A DNA stretch of 64,000 nt. It comes from Candidatus Ideonella esbjergensis. Its GTDB lineage: Bacteria; Pseudomonadota; Gammaproteobacteria; Burkholderiales; Burkholderiaceae_C. The stretch covers positions 558,001 to 622,000 of the forward strand of contig JADJLP010000015.1 of assembly GCA_016710065.1 (NCBI GenBank), given 5' to 3'. Positions 50,999 to 59,498 of this stretch are shown here, one piece after another (positions within the stretch are counted from its first letter, which is position 1; each line of letters opens with the position of its first letter). The notes below the pieces were generated by a model that saw only the letters and a program-made list of their open reading frames with translations, searched no databases and had not been told where the DNA came from. The translations under genes and the position numbers were made by a program.

Positions 50999-52399
50999 TC
51001 AAGCCGATGACAGCGCCGACAGTTCCGGAAAAGGCCGCTGGGGGGGGCGCAACTGCTCCCAGGCGCGGGCCATTTGCAGCACGCCCAGATCGTCGTGGCG
51101 TTGGCCAATGATCTGCAAGCCTATGGGCAGGCCGCTGGCCGACCAGCCGGCGTTCACGGTGATGGCAGGCTGCTCGCTCATGTTGTAGGCCAGCGTGAAG
51201 GCGATGTGCTCGAAGGGCCGCTCGGGGTCGTTCAGCGGGCTGGCCTGCTCGGCAGGAAAGGCCACGCCGGGGCTGACTGGCGAGAGCACGTAGTCGAAGG
51301 GTTGGCAGGCGGCCACGGCAGCATCGCGCAGCGCCGCGATCTGGCTGTATCCCAGGAACACTTCCTTGGCCGTTAGGTTTTCACCCTTGGCGATCCACTG
51401 GCGGATGTAGGGCAGCACCTGTTGCTGGCGTTCGGGCGGCAGCAAGGCGTAGTCCAGCCACGAACGCATGCGCCAGAAGTGGTCCAGGCCGTCCACCATC
51501 GCGCGGGTGGAGAGTGGCGCCATGGGCTGCACGCTGGCGCCGGCCTGTTCGAAGCGCGTGGCGGCGGCTTGCACGCAGGCCAGCACCTCGGGCTCGGGGG
51601 TGTCGCCCCAGCCGGCGTCCAGCAGCAGGCCGATGCGCAGGCCTTTGATGCCACGATCGAGCTGCAACCAATCGATGGCTTCAAAGGGCAGGCTCATCGC
51701 ATCGCGCCAGTCGGGGCGGCTCAGCACGCTCATCGCCAGTGCCGTGTCGGCCACCGTGCGGGTGATGGGCCCAGCCACGCGGCCAGCGTACGGCGGCTGG
51801 ATGGGGATACGGCCCAGGCTGGGCTTGAGGCCCACCACCCCGCACCAGCTGGCGGGCAGGCGGATGGAACCGCCGATGTCGGTGCCCAGGTGGATGGGGC
51901 CATAGCCGGCGGCAGCGGCTGCGGCCGCGCCCGCGCTGGAGCCGCCGGGGTTCTTGCCCAGGTCCCAGGGGTTCCGGGCCAGACGGTGAAAGCTCGACAG
52001 ACCCGACGACAGCATGCCCCAGTCGGGCATGGTGGTCTTGGCCACGAAGACGGCGCCGGCTTCGCGCAAACGGGCGGCGGGCGGGGCATCGGCGGCGGCG
52101 GGCGTGAGCTGGGTGGCGGCACAGCCCAGCGGCGTGGGCACACCGCGCGTGGCGATGTTTTCCTTCAGCGTGACGGGCACGCCGTCCAGCGGCCCCAGCG
52201 CCTGGCCGCTGCGCCAGCGGGCTTCGCTGGCCAGTGCCATCTCACGGGCGCCGGTGGGGTCAAAGGCCCAGGTGGCGGCCAGCGCGCCGTCACATTGCTC
52301 GATGCGCGCGATGACGGCGTTCGTCACCTCCACCGGCGAGATCTCTCGCCGCGCGTACAGCGGGGCCAGTTCGGCCGCGCCCAGGGTGTGCAATTGCAT
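50999..52399 (-). CDS. Amidase-signature family enzyme
   Basis: 466 residues from the ATG at 52399. The Ser-cisSer-Lys triad is present: the lysine in PVTLKENIAT, GGSSAGAAAAAAAGYG, and GTDIGGSIRLPA with the nucleophile serine. These enzymes hydrolyse amides of many kinds (indoleacetamide, glutamyl-tRNA, peptides). There is no gatB nearby, so it is not the GatCAB subunit. The substrate is unknown. Confidence 0.93.
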   Translation of the reverse strand: MQLHTLGAAELAPLYARREISPVEVTNAVIARIEQCDGALAATWAFDPTGAREMALASEARWRSGQALGPLDGVPVTLKENIATRGVPTPLGCAATQLTPAAADAPPAARLREAGAVFVAKTTMPDWGMLSSGLSSFHRLARNPWDLGKNPGGSSAGAAAAAAAGYGPIHLGTDIGGSIRLPASWCGVVGLKPSLGRIPIQPPYAGRVAGPITRTVADTALAMSVLSRPDWRDAMSLPFEAIDWLQLDRGIKGLRIGLLLDAGWGDTPEPEVLACVQAAATRFEQAGASVQPMAPLSTRAMVDGLDHFWRMRSWLDYALLPPERQQQVLPYIRQWIAKGENLTAKEVFLGYSQIAALRDAAVAACQPFDYVLSPVSPGVAFPAEQASPLNDPERPFEHIAFTLAYNMSEQPAITVNAGWSASGLPIGLQIIGQRHDDLGVLQMARAWEQLRPPQRPFPELSALSSA

Positions 52400-52491
52400 C
52401 AGGACTCCTCGCTCATGCACCCCCTTGCTTGGGTGGCGCAGGCGTGATGGTGCCCGAGAAACTTCAGCACCCTCCGAGAGGGTGCCCTGTC

Positions 52492-52746
52492 TTACCGGTC
52501 TTGGCCTTCGTGGCGGGCGGCCGCAGCGTACAGGTCGGCGGCAAAACCGGGGTCGGTCTTTTCCCAGGCACGGGCCATGGCGCGCACACGCTCGGCGTCG
52601 CCGGCGGCGTCGGCCGGGGTGTCGGCGGTGGCGGTCCAGGCGGCGGCCAGCAGGCGGGCGCCGGCGTGCACCACGTCGGCCAGGGCGCGGGCAAAGCGCG
52701 GCAGGGCGGGTTCAACGTGGAAGGTTTGTGAGGTGATGGCGGTCAT
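52492..52746 (-). CDS. Small hypothetical protein
   Basis: 84 residues (MTAITSQTFHVEPALPRFARAL), Ala-rich and probably helical. An AGGAG ribosome-binding site lies about 7 nt before the ATG, supporting expression. It follows another small gene by 16 bp, and both are divergent from a LysR regulator. The family is not recognised. Confidence 0.6.
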   Translation of the reverse strand: MTAITSQTFHVEPALPRFARALADVVHAGARLLAAAWTATADTPADAAGDAERVRAMARAWEKTDPGFAADLYAAAARHEGQDR

Positions 52747-52762
52747 CAGTAGCTCCTGGGGT

Positions 52763-52942
52763 TCAGGTGGAGTGGCGCGCGGTGGGGGTGGCCATAGCGC
52801 TGCGGTGGGTGGTCATCAGGCGGATGGCCTGCGCCACACGGCGAGGGGCGCTGAGCGTGGCCTGCCAGCGGCCCAGCAGCACTTGCTTGAGCGAACCAGC
52901 GCGGTAACGGCTGGGCGGCGGGGCAAAGTGGTCGGGGTTCAT
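52763..52942 (-). CDS. Small basic hypothetical protein
   Basis: 59 residues (MNPDHFAPPPSRYRAGSLKQ), basic, with RRVAQAIRLMTTHR near the end. GAGAG precedes the ATG. It is divergent from the LysR gene at 53049 across 106 bp that hold a perfect inverted repeat, so it is the likely first target of that regulator. Function unknown. Confidence 0.55.
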   Translation of the reverse strand: MNPDHFAPPPSRYRAGSLKQVLLGRWQATLSAPRRVAQAIRLMTTHRSAMATPTARHST

Positions 52943-52992
52943 CGTGGGCTCTCTTTCGCGCATGGGGTCAATGCTAGGGTTTATACCAGTGC

Positions 52993-53014
52993 TTGAACAC
53001 TGAATATTGTTCAA
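52993..53014. promoter_or_regulatory. Candidate LysR operator
   Basis: TTGAACA-N8-TGTTCAA, a perfect 7-bp inverted repeat of 22 bp in all, with an AT-rich centre, in the gap between the divergent small gene and LysR. It fits the dyad of LysR-type binding sites and is the best candidate for autoregulation. Confidence 0.6.
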
Positions 53015-53048
53015 ATGAGACATTAACCAATCGCATATCTGAGCAGCC

Positions 53049-53984
53049 ATGAACTTCCGCACGCTGGACCTGAACCTGCTGCGTGTCTTTGACGCCGTGA
53101 TGGCCGAGGGCAGCCTGACCCGCGCCGCCACCCACCTGGCCATGACCCAGCCCGCCGTCAGCCATGCCGTCAAGCGCCTGCACGAGGCGGTGGGCGAGAG
53201 CCTGTTCGAGCGCAATGCGCACGGGGTGCGCCCCACCCAGCGCGCGCAGGCGCTGTGGCCGCAAGTGCGCGCGGCACTGGGACAGTTGCAGCAGGCCCTG
53301 GCGCCGGCTGATTTCCAGCCCGGTGCCGACCCGGTGAGCTTCCGGCTGGCCATGGTGGATGCCACGGCAGTGCTGCTCATTCCCTATCTGATATCAGCAA
53401 TAGAGGAACAGCAGGCGCTTGCTAACTTGCGGGTTCTGCCGCTCACCACGCGCGACCCCCGACCGCTGCTGGAGCGTGGCGAGGCCGACCTGGCGGTGGG
53501 CCATTTCCCCGATGCCATTGCCGGCCTGATGGCCGAAGGCGAGGACGCCACACTGCGTCACCGGCGCCTGTACGAGAGCCACTATGTGTGCGTGATGCGG
53601 CGCGGCCATCCGCTGGCCGCCCAGCCATTGACGCTGGACGACTACTGCGCCGCCAACCACCTGCTGGTGAGCTTTTCGGGGCGCCCGCACGGCTTTGTGG
53701 ACCAGGCGCTGGGGGCGCTGGGGCGGCAGCGCCGCATCCTGCTGACGGTGAACCAGTTCTACACGGCAGGCAAGGTGGTGGCCGACTCGGATCTGCTCAC
53801 GGTGCTGCCGGCCTCGTTCCTGTCGGCCACCGGTGTGCCCAGCGAACTGGTGACACGCGAACTGCCCTTTGCGCTCAACCCCATCCAGGTGGAGATGATC
53901 TGGCACTTGCGTCGCGACGCCGCGCCGGCCCACCGCTGGCTGCGCGAACTGGTGCTGCGCAGCCGGCCCCCGCCTTCAGCTTGA
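53049..53984 (+). CDS. LysR-family transcriptional regulator
   Basis: 311 residues. A NodD/SyrM-like start FRTLDLNLLRVFDAVMAEGSLTRAATHLAMTQPAVSHAVKRLHEAVG contains the helix-turn-helix, followed by the periplasmic-binding-like effector domain. It is convergent with the histidine-kinase gene with 9 bp overlap at the ends. The effector is unknown; the divergent small genes are its probable targets. Confidence 0.92.
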   Translation: MNFRTLDLNLLRVFDAVMAEGSLTRAATHLAMTQPAVSHAVKRLHEAVGESLFERNAHGVRPTQRAQALWPQVRAALGQLQQALAPADFQPGADPVSFRLAMVDATAVLLIPYLISAIEEQQALANLRVLPLTTRDPRPLLERGEADLAVGHFPDAIAGLMAEGEDATLRHRRLYESHYVCVMRRGHPLAAQPLTLDDYCAANHLLVSFSGRPHGFVDQALGALGRQRRILLTVNQFYTAGKVVADSDLLTVLPASFLSATGVPSELVTRELPFALNPIQVEMIWHLRRDAAPAHRWLRELVLRSRPPPSA

Positions 53985-55328
53985 AGCCACCGCCGGCCAA
54001 GCCACGGTGACGGCCAAGCCGCCCAGGGCGGCTGAGCATTGCAGGGCCAGGTGGGCGCTTTGCACCTTGGCGATGCGCCGCACGATGGACCAGCCCAGGC
54101 CGCTGCCCGGCGCGTCGTTGCCCAGCGCCCGGAAAAAGCGCTCGCCCAGGCGCTGCAGATCGTCTTCAGACATGCAGGGGCCGCTGTCCTCCACGCACAG
54201 CATCACCGTGTTCTCGCCCACCGCTTCCAGGCTCACCTGCACCGTGCCACCTTCAGGGCTGTAGCGCAGGGCGTTGTCCACCAGGTTACGCATCAGCACG
54301 CCGGCCAGGGCCTCGTTCACGCCGGCCAGGCAACGCACTGGCACGTGCAGGCTCACGGTCTGCCCGCGCCGCAGGGCGGCCGGGGTCAGCTCGGCCACCA
54401 CACGCTGGGCCACCGCGCCCAGGTTGACTGGCGCGCGCATGTCGCCAGGCTCGGCAGCCTCCAGGCGGGAGAGCGTGAGCAACTGCTCCACCAGATGGGT
54501 GGCGCGGTCGCACCCCATCAAGGTGGATTGCAGGGCGTGCTGCCGCTGGGTTTCGTCGGCAGCCCCCATGGCCACCTGGGCCTGGGCGCGGATGGCGGCA
54601 ATGGGCGTGCGCAACTCGTGTGCCGCGTCGGCGGTGAAGCGGCGCTCGTTGTCCAGCAAAGCCCGAATGCGATCGAACAACTGGTTCAAGGCGTGGAGCA
54701 GGGGCTTGAGTTCACCGGGCGTTTCGCCCGGCAGGCTCACGCCCTCCAGGGCCTGGGGCGAGCGCATGGCCAGGGTGGCGCTGAGTGTGCGAAGTGGCGC
54801 CAGACCCTTGCGCACCACGCCCCACACGGCCAGAGCCGCCAAGGGCAGGACGAACACCACGGGAAGCAAAAGACCATCCAAGATGGCGCGCACGATCTCG
54901 CCTCGTGCCGACAAGCGTTCGGCCACGTAGATCTGCAGGTCGGACTCGGTGCCACGCGATGCAAACAGCCGCCAATCATCGTCTTCCAGCCGCACCATCT
55001 CAAAACCTTCCTGCAGGCTGCTCAGTGGCGAGTGGCCGGTATTGGGCGAGTGCGAGATCAGCTTGCCCTCGTGCCACACCTGAAAAGCCACAAACCTGGC
55101 GTATGGGTGCAACAGAGGAGCGTTGGCGCCTTCGTCGTTGTCACTGCCATGGGCCCCCTGGGCCACCAGCAACGCAGCCGACTGCGCCAGATGGGCGTCC
55201 AGCAGTTCATCCACCTCGTGCTTGGCGTCCCACCACACAAAGGCGGAAGTGGCGCACCACAGCAGCAATACCACGGCCAACGCGCCCAGCAACAGGCGCC
55301 TCTGCAACGAGGGGGCCTGGCCCGTCAT
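53976..55328 (-). CDS. Sensor histidine kinase (QseC/PmrB-like)
   Basis: 450 residues. One membrane helix near the N-terminus, a periplasmic sensor region of about 120 residues, a second helix (LLLPVVFVLPLAALAVWGVV), a HAMP-like segment, then the phospho-acceptor histidine in TADAAHELRTPIAA, the N box LVDNALRYSPEGG and the G2 box GSGLGWSIVRRIA. The G1 box reads EDSGPCMSEDD, with cysteine instead of the second glycine of DxGxG. It overlaps the response regulator by 4 bp and belongs to the SHP operon. Confidence 0.93.
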   Translation of the reverse strand: MTGQAPSLQRRLLLGALAVVLLLWCATSAFVWWDAKHEVDELLDAHLAQSAALLVAQGAHGSDNDEGANAPLLHPYARFVAFQVWHEGKLISHSPNTGHSPLSSLQEGFEMVRLEDDDWRLFASRGTESDLQIYVAERLSARGEIVRAILDGLLLPVVFVLPLAALAVWGVVRKGLAPLRTLSATLAMRSPQALEGVSLPGETPGELKPLLHALNQLFDRIRALLDNERRFTADAAHELRTPIAAIRAQAQVAMGAADETQRQHALQSTLMGCDRATHLVEQLLTLSRLEAAEPGDMRAPVNLGAVAQRVVAELTPAALRRGQTVSLHVPVRCLAGVNEALAGVLMRNLVDNALRYSPEGGTVQVSLEAVGENTVMLCVEDSGPCMSEDDLQRLGERFFRALGNDAPGSGLGWSIVRRIAKVQSAHLALQCSAALGGLAVTVAWPAVASS

Positions 55329-56005
55329 GCTGCGCCGCTGGCGCCGCCCTCGCCTCGGATGGTGTAGCCCACGCCACGCACTGTGGTGATCAGATCGGCC
55401 CGCAGCTTCTTGCGCAGAAAGTGCACATGCACCTCCACCGCATTGCTCTCCACCTCGTGGCCCCAGCTGTACAAATGCTTCTCCAGTTGCTCGCGCGAGA
55501 GCACGCGGCCCGCGTTCAGCATCAAGGCCTGCAGCAGATCGAATTCGCGGGTGGTGAGCGTCACAGGCTCATCGGCCAGGGTCACCACGCGGCTGGCCGG
55601 GTCCAGCGTCACATCCAGCGTCCGCAGCGCTTCTTGCGCCTGGCCATGCGAGCGCCGCACCAGGGCCCGCAGCCGGGCACCGATCTCGTACAGGTCGGCC
55701 GGCTTCACAACGTAATCGTCGGCGCCGGTGTCCAGGCCGCGAATCACATCGCCGATCGCGTCGCGGGCAGTGAGTACCAGCACCGGGGTAGCCACCTGGG
55801 CGGCCCGCAGCGCCTGCAGCACCTCCATGCCGTCCATGCGCGGCAGGCCCAGGTCGAGCACCGCCGCCGAGTAGGTGCCGGTGCGCAGCTCGCGCTCGGC
55901 CGCCACACCGTCGCGCACCCAGTCCACCTGAAAGCCTTGTTGGCGCAGGCCCGCCACCAGGCCGTCGCCCAGCAGTGCATCGTCTTCAGCCAGCAGGATA
56001 CGCAT
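55325..56005 (-). CDS. OmpR-family response regulator (QseB/PmrA-like)
   Basis: 226 residues. The receiver domain has the phospho-acceptor aspartate in AVLDLGLPRMDGMEVL and the lysine in DDYVVKPADL; the C-terminal winged helix ends in EVHVHFLRKKLRADLITTVRGVGYTI. It should be phosphorylated by the kinase it overlaps. The operon's upstream promoter carries a possible binding site at 57624-57639. Confidence 0.94.
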   Translation of the reverse strand: MRILLAEDDALLGDGLVAGLRQQGFQVDWVRDGVAAERELRTGTYSAAVLDLGLPRMDGMEVLQALRAAQVATPVLVLTARDAIGDVIRGLDTGADDYVVKPADLYEIGARLRALVRRSHGQAQEALRTLDVTLDPASRVVTLADEPVTLTTREFDLLQALMLNAGRVLSREQLEKHLYSWGHEVESNAVEVHVHFLRKKLRADLITTVRGVGYTIRGEGGASGAA

Positions 56006-56016
56006 CGGGTTCCAGT

Positions 56017-56721
56017 TCAGTCGTCGTCGTGGTCATGCTCGCGCAGGCTGGAGATCAGCCCGCTCAAGCTGGTGGCGGGCGCGGCGGGTGCAGTCTGCCA
56101 TTGCCAGACCCAGAACCCCAGCACGGCCACCAGCAACAGCACGCCCAGCGGCCACGCGCTGCGCTCGGCGGCCTCCTGCGGCTGGCCCGCCTTGCGGCCC
56201 GTCACCATGGCGCGGGCCAGGTTCTCGCCATGTGCCAAGCTGCCCGACACCACGCCCAGCAGGTGCACGCCCACCAGCAAGATCATGGTGTTGGCCAGCA
56301 CCTCGTGGCCCTCGGCCAGCCACTCGCCGCCCAGCTCGTTGTAAGCGGCCCAGCCGAAAGCCGTGGTGAGTGCGGTGAGGCCCAGCAGGCCCACGATGGC
56401 CAGTGCACCGGCCGGGTTGTGGCCGGTGTGGTGCTCGGGCTGGCGTGCGCGTAGCGACAGCAGATAGGCCTTCACCGCCGCCGGGCCACGCACGAACGAG
56501 GCAAAGCGCGCCGGCTTGCTGCCCACCAAGCCCCAGACGATGCGAAAGGCCACCAGGCCCGCCATGGTGTAGCCCAGCGTCACGTGCACCAGCCGCCAGC
56601 GTTCGCTCTCGGCGGTGAGCCAGGCCAGCACGAACGAGGCCACCATCAGCCAGTGGAAGACCCGCACCGGCAGATCCCACACCAGCACGCGTGTGTTGGA
56701 TGTTGTGGCTTCGGCGTTCAT
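56017..56721 (-). CDS. Cytochrome b561-like membrane protein of the SHP operon
   Basis: 234 residues with four to five helices and conserved histidines typical of di-haem b cytochromes: VFHWLMVASFVLAWL, LVHVTLGYTMAGL, and HEVLANTMILLVGVHLLGV. It should take electrons from quinol or pass them on to the dihaem cytochrome c encoded next to it. It overlaps the dihaem gene by 4 bp and is 11 bp before the response regulator. Confidence 0.9.
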   Translation of the reverse strand: MNAEATTSNTRVLVWDLPVRVFHWLMVASFVLAWLTAESERWRLVHVTLGYTMAGLVAFRIVWGLVGSKPARFASFVRGPAAVKAYLLSLRARQPEHHTGHNPAGALAIVGLLGLTALTTAFGWAAYNELGGEWLAEGHEVLANTMILLVGVHLLGVVSGSLAHGENLARAMVTGRKAGQPQEAAERSAWPLGVLLLVAVLGFWVWQWQTAPAAPATSLSGLISSLREHDHDDD

Positions 56722-57179
56722 TTCGGAATCCGGATGTCGCGCTCGTTGTAATTGCCGTCGGCAGCACGCGGATGGCATGCGGCGCAGTTGGCAGCGCTCT
56801 TGATGGCGGGCCGCTGCCAGGTGCCAGCGGCCACTTCATCGTGCTTGCGGACGAACCAGGCGCTGCGGGTGATGCGGTCTTCGGGCGGGTTCTCGGTGGC
56901 GCGCTTGCCGGGCGTGCCGGCGTTGGTTGTCAGCCAGCTTGTCAGCTCGGAGGTGGTGGCCGGGTCCAGCGAAGCGTCGCTGCCAAAGTGCCGCGGCAGC
57001 TTGCCCATCAGCCGCGACCACGAGGCCGCCGTGAGCATCTGCACCGGAAAGGCCACATGGCAGTCCGAGCACTCCTTCACGTAGCTGGGGTTGGGGGCCA
57101 CACGGCGGCCATGGTCGTCTGCGTGGGCCAGCGTGGCGGCAGCCAGCAGCATGGCGGCGAAAAGGCTTGGGGTGTGCAT
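56718..57179 (-). CDS. Dihaem cytochrome c (DHC)
   Basis: 153 residues. A signal peptide (LFAAMLLAAATLAHA) precedes two CxxCH haem sites: CSDCH in SYVKECSDCHVAF and CAACH in AANCAACHPRA. This is the DHC family that transfers electrons to the oxygen-binding haem protein SHP. The ATG at 57179 follows AAGGA. The genes for SHP and cytochrome b flank it. Confidence 0.92.
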   Translation of the reverse strand: MHTPSLFAAMLLAAATLAHADDHGRRVAPNPSYVKECSDCHVAFPVQMLTAASWSRLMGKLPRHFGSDASLDPATTSELTSWLTTNAGTPGKRATENPPEDRITRSAWFVRKHDEVAAGTWQRPAIKSAANCAACHPRAADGNYNERDIRIPK

Positions 57180-57190
57180 GGTGGAATCCT

Positions 57191-57583
57191 TCATTTCAGG
57201 CTCACCCACCAGGCCAACAAGTCGGCCTTCTCGGCTGGCGTGCACTCGCGGCCCACCACGTCGTTGCAATTGCGACGGAACCACTTCTCGGTCTTGGCCG
57301 CGTCGGCAAAGCGTTCGGCGTTGAAGGCGGGGGCCAGCGGCTTGATGTCCTTGCCCGTGCTGGCGTGCTTGCCGGTGCCGGTGGGCACTGCGCCATGGCA
57401 ACTGCTGCACGACCACTCACGGCCATGCTTGGCGGTGAAGAAGGCCTGGCCGCGCGCGGCCTGTGCGGGCGCGCCGGCCTGTGCGGTGTAGCCGGCCAGT
57501 TGCTCGGCCGGGGTTGCGGCCCATGCGGGGGCTGCGGCCAGGGCGGCCAGCAATGCAAGCCCCGCCATGCGAATGTCTGTCAT
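57191..57583 (-). CDS. shp: SHP (sphaeroides haem protein), DUF1924 cytochrome c
   Basis: 130 residues with a signal peptide (AGLALLAALAAAPAWA). One haem site is CSSCH, and the C-terminal region EKWFRRNCNDVVGRECTP carries the asparagines and paired cysteines characteristic of SHP. In SHP of Rhodobacter sphaeroides an asparagine is the sixth haem ligand and swings away to bind oxygen or nitric oxide. It is the first gene of the operon with DHC, cytochrome b and a two-component system. The physiological ligand here is not shown. Confidence 0.9.
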   Translation of the reverse strand: MTDIRMAGLALLAALAAAPAWAATPAEQLAGYTAQAGAPAQAARGQAFFTAKHGREWSCSSCHGAVPTGTGKHASTGKDIKPLAPAFNAERFADAAKTEKWFRRNCNDVVGRECTPAEKADLLAWWVSLK

Positions 57584-57623
57584 GAAAATTCTCCGGGAAC
57601 GGTACGCATCATCGGCGCACCGA

Positions 57624-57639
57624 ATTAGCCCCGACTTAA
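57624..57639 (-). promoter_or_regulatory. Candidate response-regulator box upstream of shp
   Basis: On the minus strand TTAAG and CTAAT lie 6 nt apart, 11 bp centre to centre, about 40 bp upstream of the shp start. OmpR/PmrA-type regulators bind such direct TTAAG-N6-TTAAG repeats. The second copy is imperfect, so this is only a candidate. The first copy also sits in a CCCCG...CGGGG dyad. Confidence 0.4.
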
Positions 57640-57793
57640 CGGGGAACGATGGGCGCCCGGCCGTGGCGCTATTCACCACCTGCCAAGCACCTTGCCAGCA
57701 TCTACATCGTCCCCTTGGGCCGCGCCTTAAGCGCCCGGGCCGCTGACCATGACCCCCGTCAATCCCGCCTGCACGGGACCGACCAGGCCAAAT

Positions 57794-58987
57794 TCAACCC
57801 AGCACCGCCGCCATCGCCTCGGCCGTGCGCTGCACGTTGCCGCTGTTCAGACCGGCCACGCAGATGCGGCCCGAGCGCACCAGGTAGACCCCAAACTCCT
57901 CGCGCAAACGGTCCACCTGTGCGGCAGAAAGCCCGGTGTAGCTGAACATGCCGCGCTGAGTGAGGAAGTAGCCAAAGTCACGGCCCGGCAGCTTGGCGCT
58001 CAGCACCGCGTGCAATTGCTCGCGCATCAGCCGGATGCGCGCGCGCATGCCGTCCAGTTCGGCGGCCCACTGCGCGTGCAGCTCGAGCGTGTTCAAAATG
58101 CTGGCCACCAGCAGCCCCGCGTGCAGCGGTGGGTTGGAATAGTTGCGCCGCACCGTGGCCTTCATCTGCCCCAGCACCAGCTCGGCCTGCGCGGCATCCG
58201 GGCACACCACGCTGAGCGCGCCGCAGCGCTCGCCGTACACGCTCAGGCTTTTGGAGAACGAGTTGGCGATGAAGAACGACAGGCCCGCGTCGGCCAGCGC
58301 CCGCACCGCGTAGGCGTCTTCCACCATGCCGTCGCCAAAGCCCTGGTAGGCCAGGTCCAGGAAAGCGATCAGCCCGCGCGCCTTCAGCACCGGGATCAGC
58401 GCATCCCACTGTGCGGCCGTCAGATCGACACCCGTGGGGTTGTGGCAACAGGCGTGCAGCAGCACCACGCTCCTGGCCGGCAGCGTGTTCAGCGTGGCCA
58501 GCATGTCGTCAAAGCGCAGGCCACCGGTGGCCGCGTCGTAGTACGGGTAGGTGTTGACCTTGAGGCCGGCACCCTCGAACACCGCGCGGTGGTTGTCCCA
58601 GGTGGGGTCGCTGACCCACACGGCAGAGCCGGGGAACCAGCGGGCGATGAAATCGCCGCCCACCTTCAAACCACCGGACGAGCCCACCGTCTGGATGGTG
58701 GTGATGCGGCCGGCCTTCACGGCGGCGTGCTCGGCGCCGAACAGCAGCGTCTGCACACCCGAGCGGAAGGCGGCCAGGCCTTCCATGGGCAGATAGGGCT
58801 TGGGGCCCACGTTGGCGGCGATACGGCCTTCAGCCTCTCGCACGCAGCCCAGCACCGGGATGCGGCCGGCGTCGTCGAAGTAGATGCCGATGCTGAGGTT
58901 GATCTTGCCCTCGCGCTGGTCTTTCTGGAAGTTCTCGTTCAGCGTCAGGATCGGATCGCCGCCGTAGGGCTCGATGTGGGCAAACAT
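57794..58987 (-). CDS. Aromatic amino acid aminotransferase (TyrB/AspC class I)
   Basis: 397 residues, the standard length. The N-terminal FAHIEPYGGDPILTLNENFQKD and the pyridoxal lysine in NSFSKSLSVYGERCG mark the aspartate/aromatic aminotransferase subgroup Ib. It moves amino groups between aromatic or aspartate donors and 2-oxoglutarate. The C-terminal RICVAGLNSGNVQRTAEAM is normal. TyrB and AspC cannot be told apart by reading alone. Confidence 0.92.
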   Translation of the reverse strand: MFAHIEPYGGDPILTLNENFQKDQREGKINLSIGIYFDDAGRIPVLGCVREAEGRIAANVGPKPYLPMEGLAAFRSGVQTLLFGAEHAAVKAGRITTIQTVGSSGGLKVGGDFIARWFPGSAVWVSDPTWDNHRAVFEGAGLKVNTYPYYDAATGGLRFDDMLATLNTLPARSVVLLHACCHNPTGVDLTAAQWDALIPVLKARGLIAFLDLAYQGFGDGMVEDAYAVRALADAGLSFFIANSFSKSLSVYGERCGALSVVCPDAAQAELVLGQMKATVRRNYSNPPLHAGLLVASILNTLELHAQWAAELDGMRARIRLMREQLHAVLSAKLPGRDFGYFLTQRGMFSYTGLSAAQVDRLREEFGVYLVRSGRICVAGLNSGNVQRTAEAMAAVLG

Positions 58988-59087
58988 GGTGTGCGAGGGG
59001 CAAAGAGAAGAAGCGGCGATTATCCGGCGCGCAAACCCCGGAAGACATCCGGCGCGCGCCACCAGCGTCACACCCGCCCCTTTCGTC

Positions 59088-59107
59088 ATTCCCGCGAAGG
59101 CGGGAAT
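59088..59107. repeat. REP-like palindrome
   Basis: ATTCCCGC-GAAG-GCGGGAAT, preceded by CGTC and followed by CCAGG, the same consensus as the other copies. Confidence 0.75.
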
Positions 59108-59301
59108 CCAGGTTTTCGCGTCGTGTGTGGGCAGAGGGCATTGGCTGACCGACTGCCTGGGTGTCCCGCTGCTTCGTGCCCCTCCCGGGGCTCAAAGCAT
59201 TCCTCCTACCTCCGGCACTCGGTCACCCAACGCCCCCTGCCAACCAGCGTCTTTGTCGGCGACGCCGGAATCAGCGCACCGCCGCCTCCTTGTGGTTGTC
59301 G

Positions 59302-59441
59302 AAGCGCGCCATCCACGTAGCAGCGGTCCCTGCTGGCGGTCTGGATCTCGCACTCGGGCACGAAGATCAAGTCGTGTTGCCGCTGGCCTGCCGCAGCCGG
59401 CTCAGCTCACCCAGGTATTGGTTGATCAGCACCTGACTCAT
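59302..59441 (-). pseudogene. Decayed N-terminal remnant of a restriction-modification (ISP/type IIG-like) gene
   Basis: From the ATG at 59441 the minus strand reads QVLINQYLGELSRLRQASG, then stops after 24 codons. In another frame it continues QHDLIFVPECEIQTASRDRCYVDGAL, ending near 59302. These two pieces are the start of the N-terminal nuclease region of large fused methylase/helicase restriction enzymes, where they are normally joined by about 20 residues; here those are deleted and the frame is shifted. The 511 bp from 58988 to 59498 otherwise hold only a REP-like palindrome and no intact gene. Confidence 0.6.
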
Positions 59442-59498
59442 GCGGCCCCGCCCGTGTTGTTTTCGTGGGGAGGGATTTCAACACGGCGCGCAAGGGGT

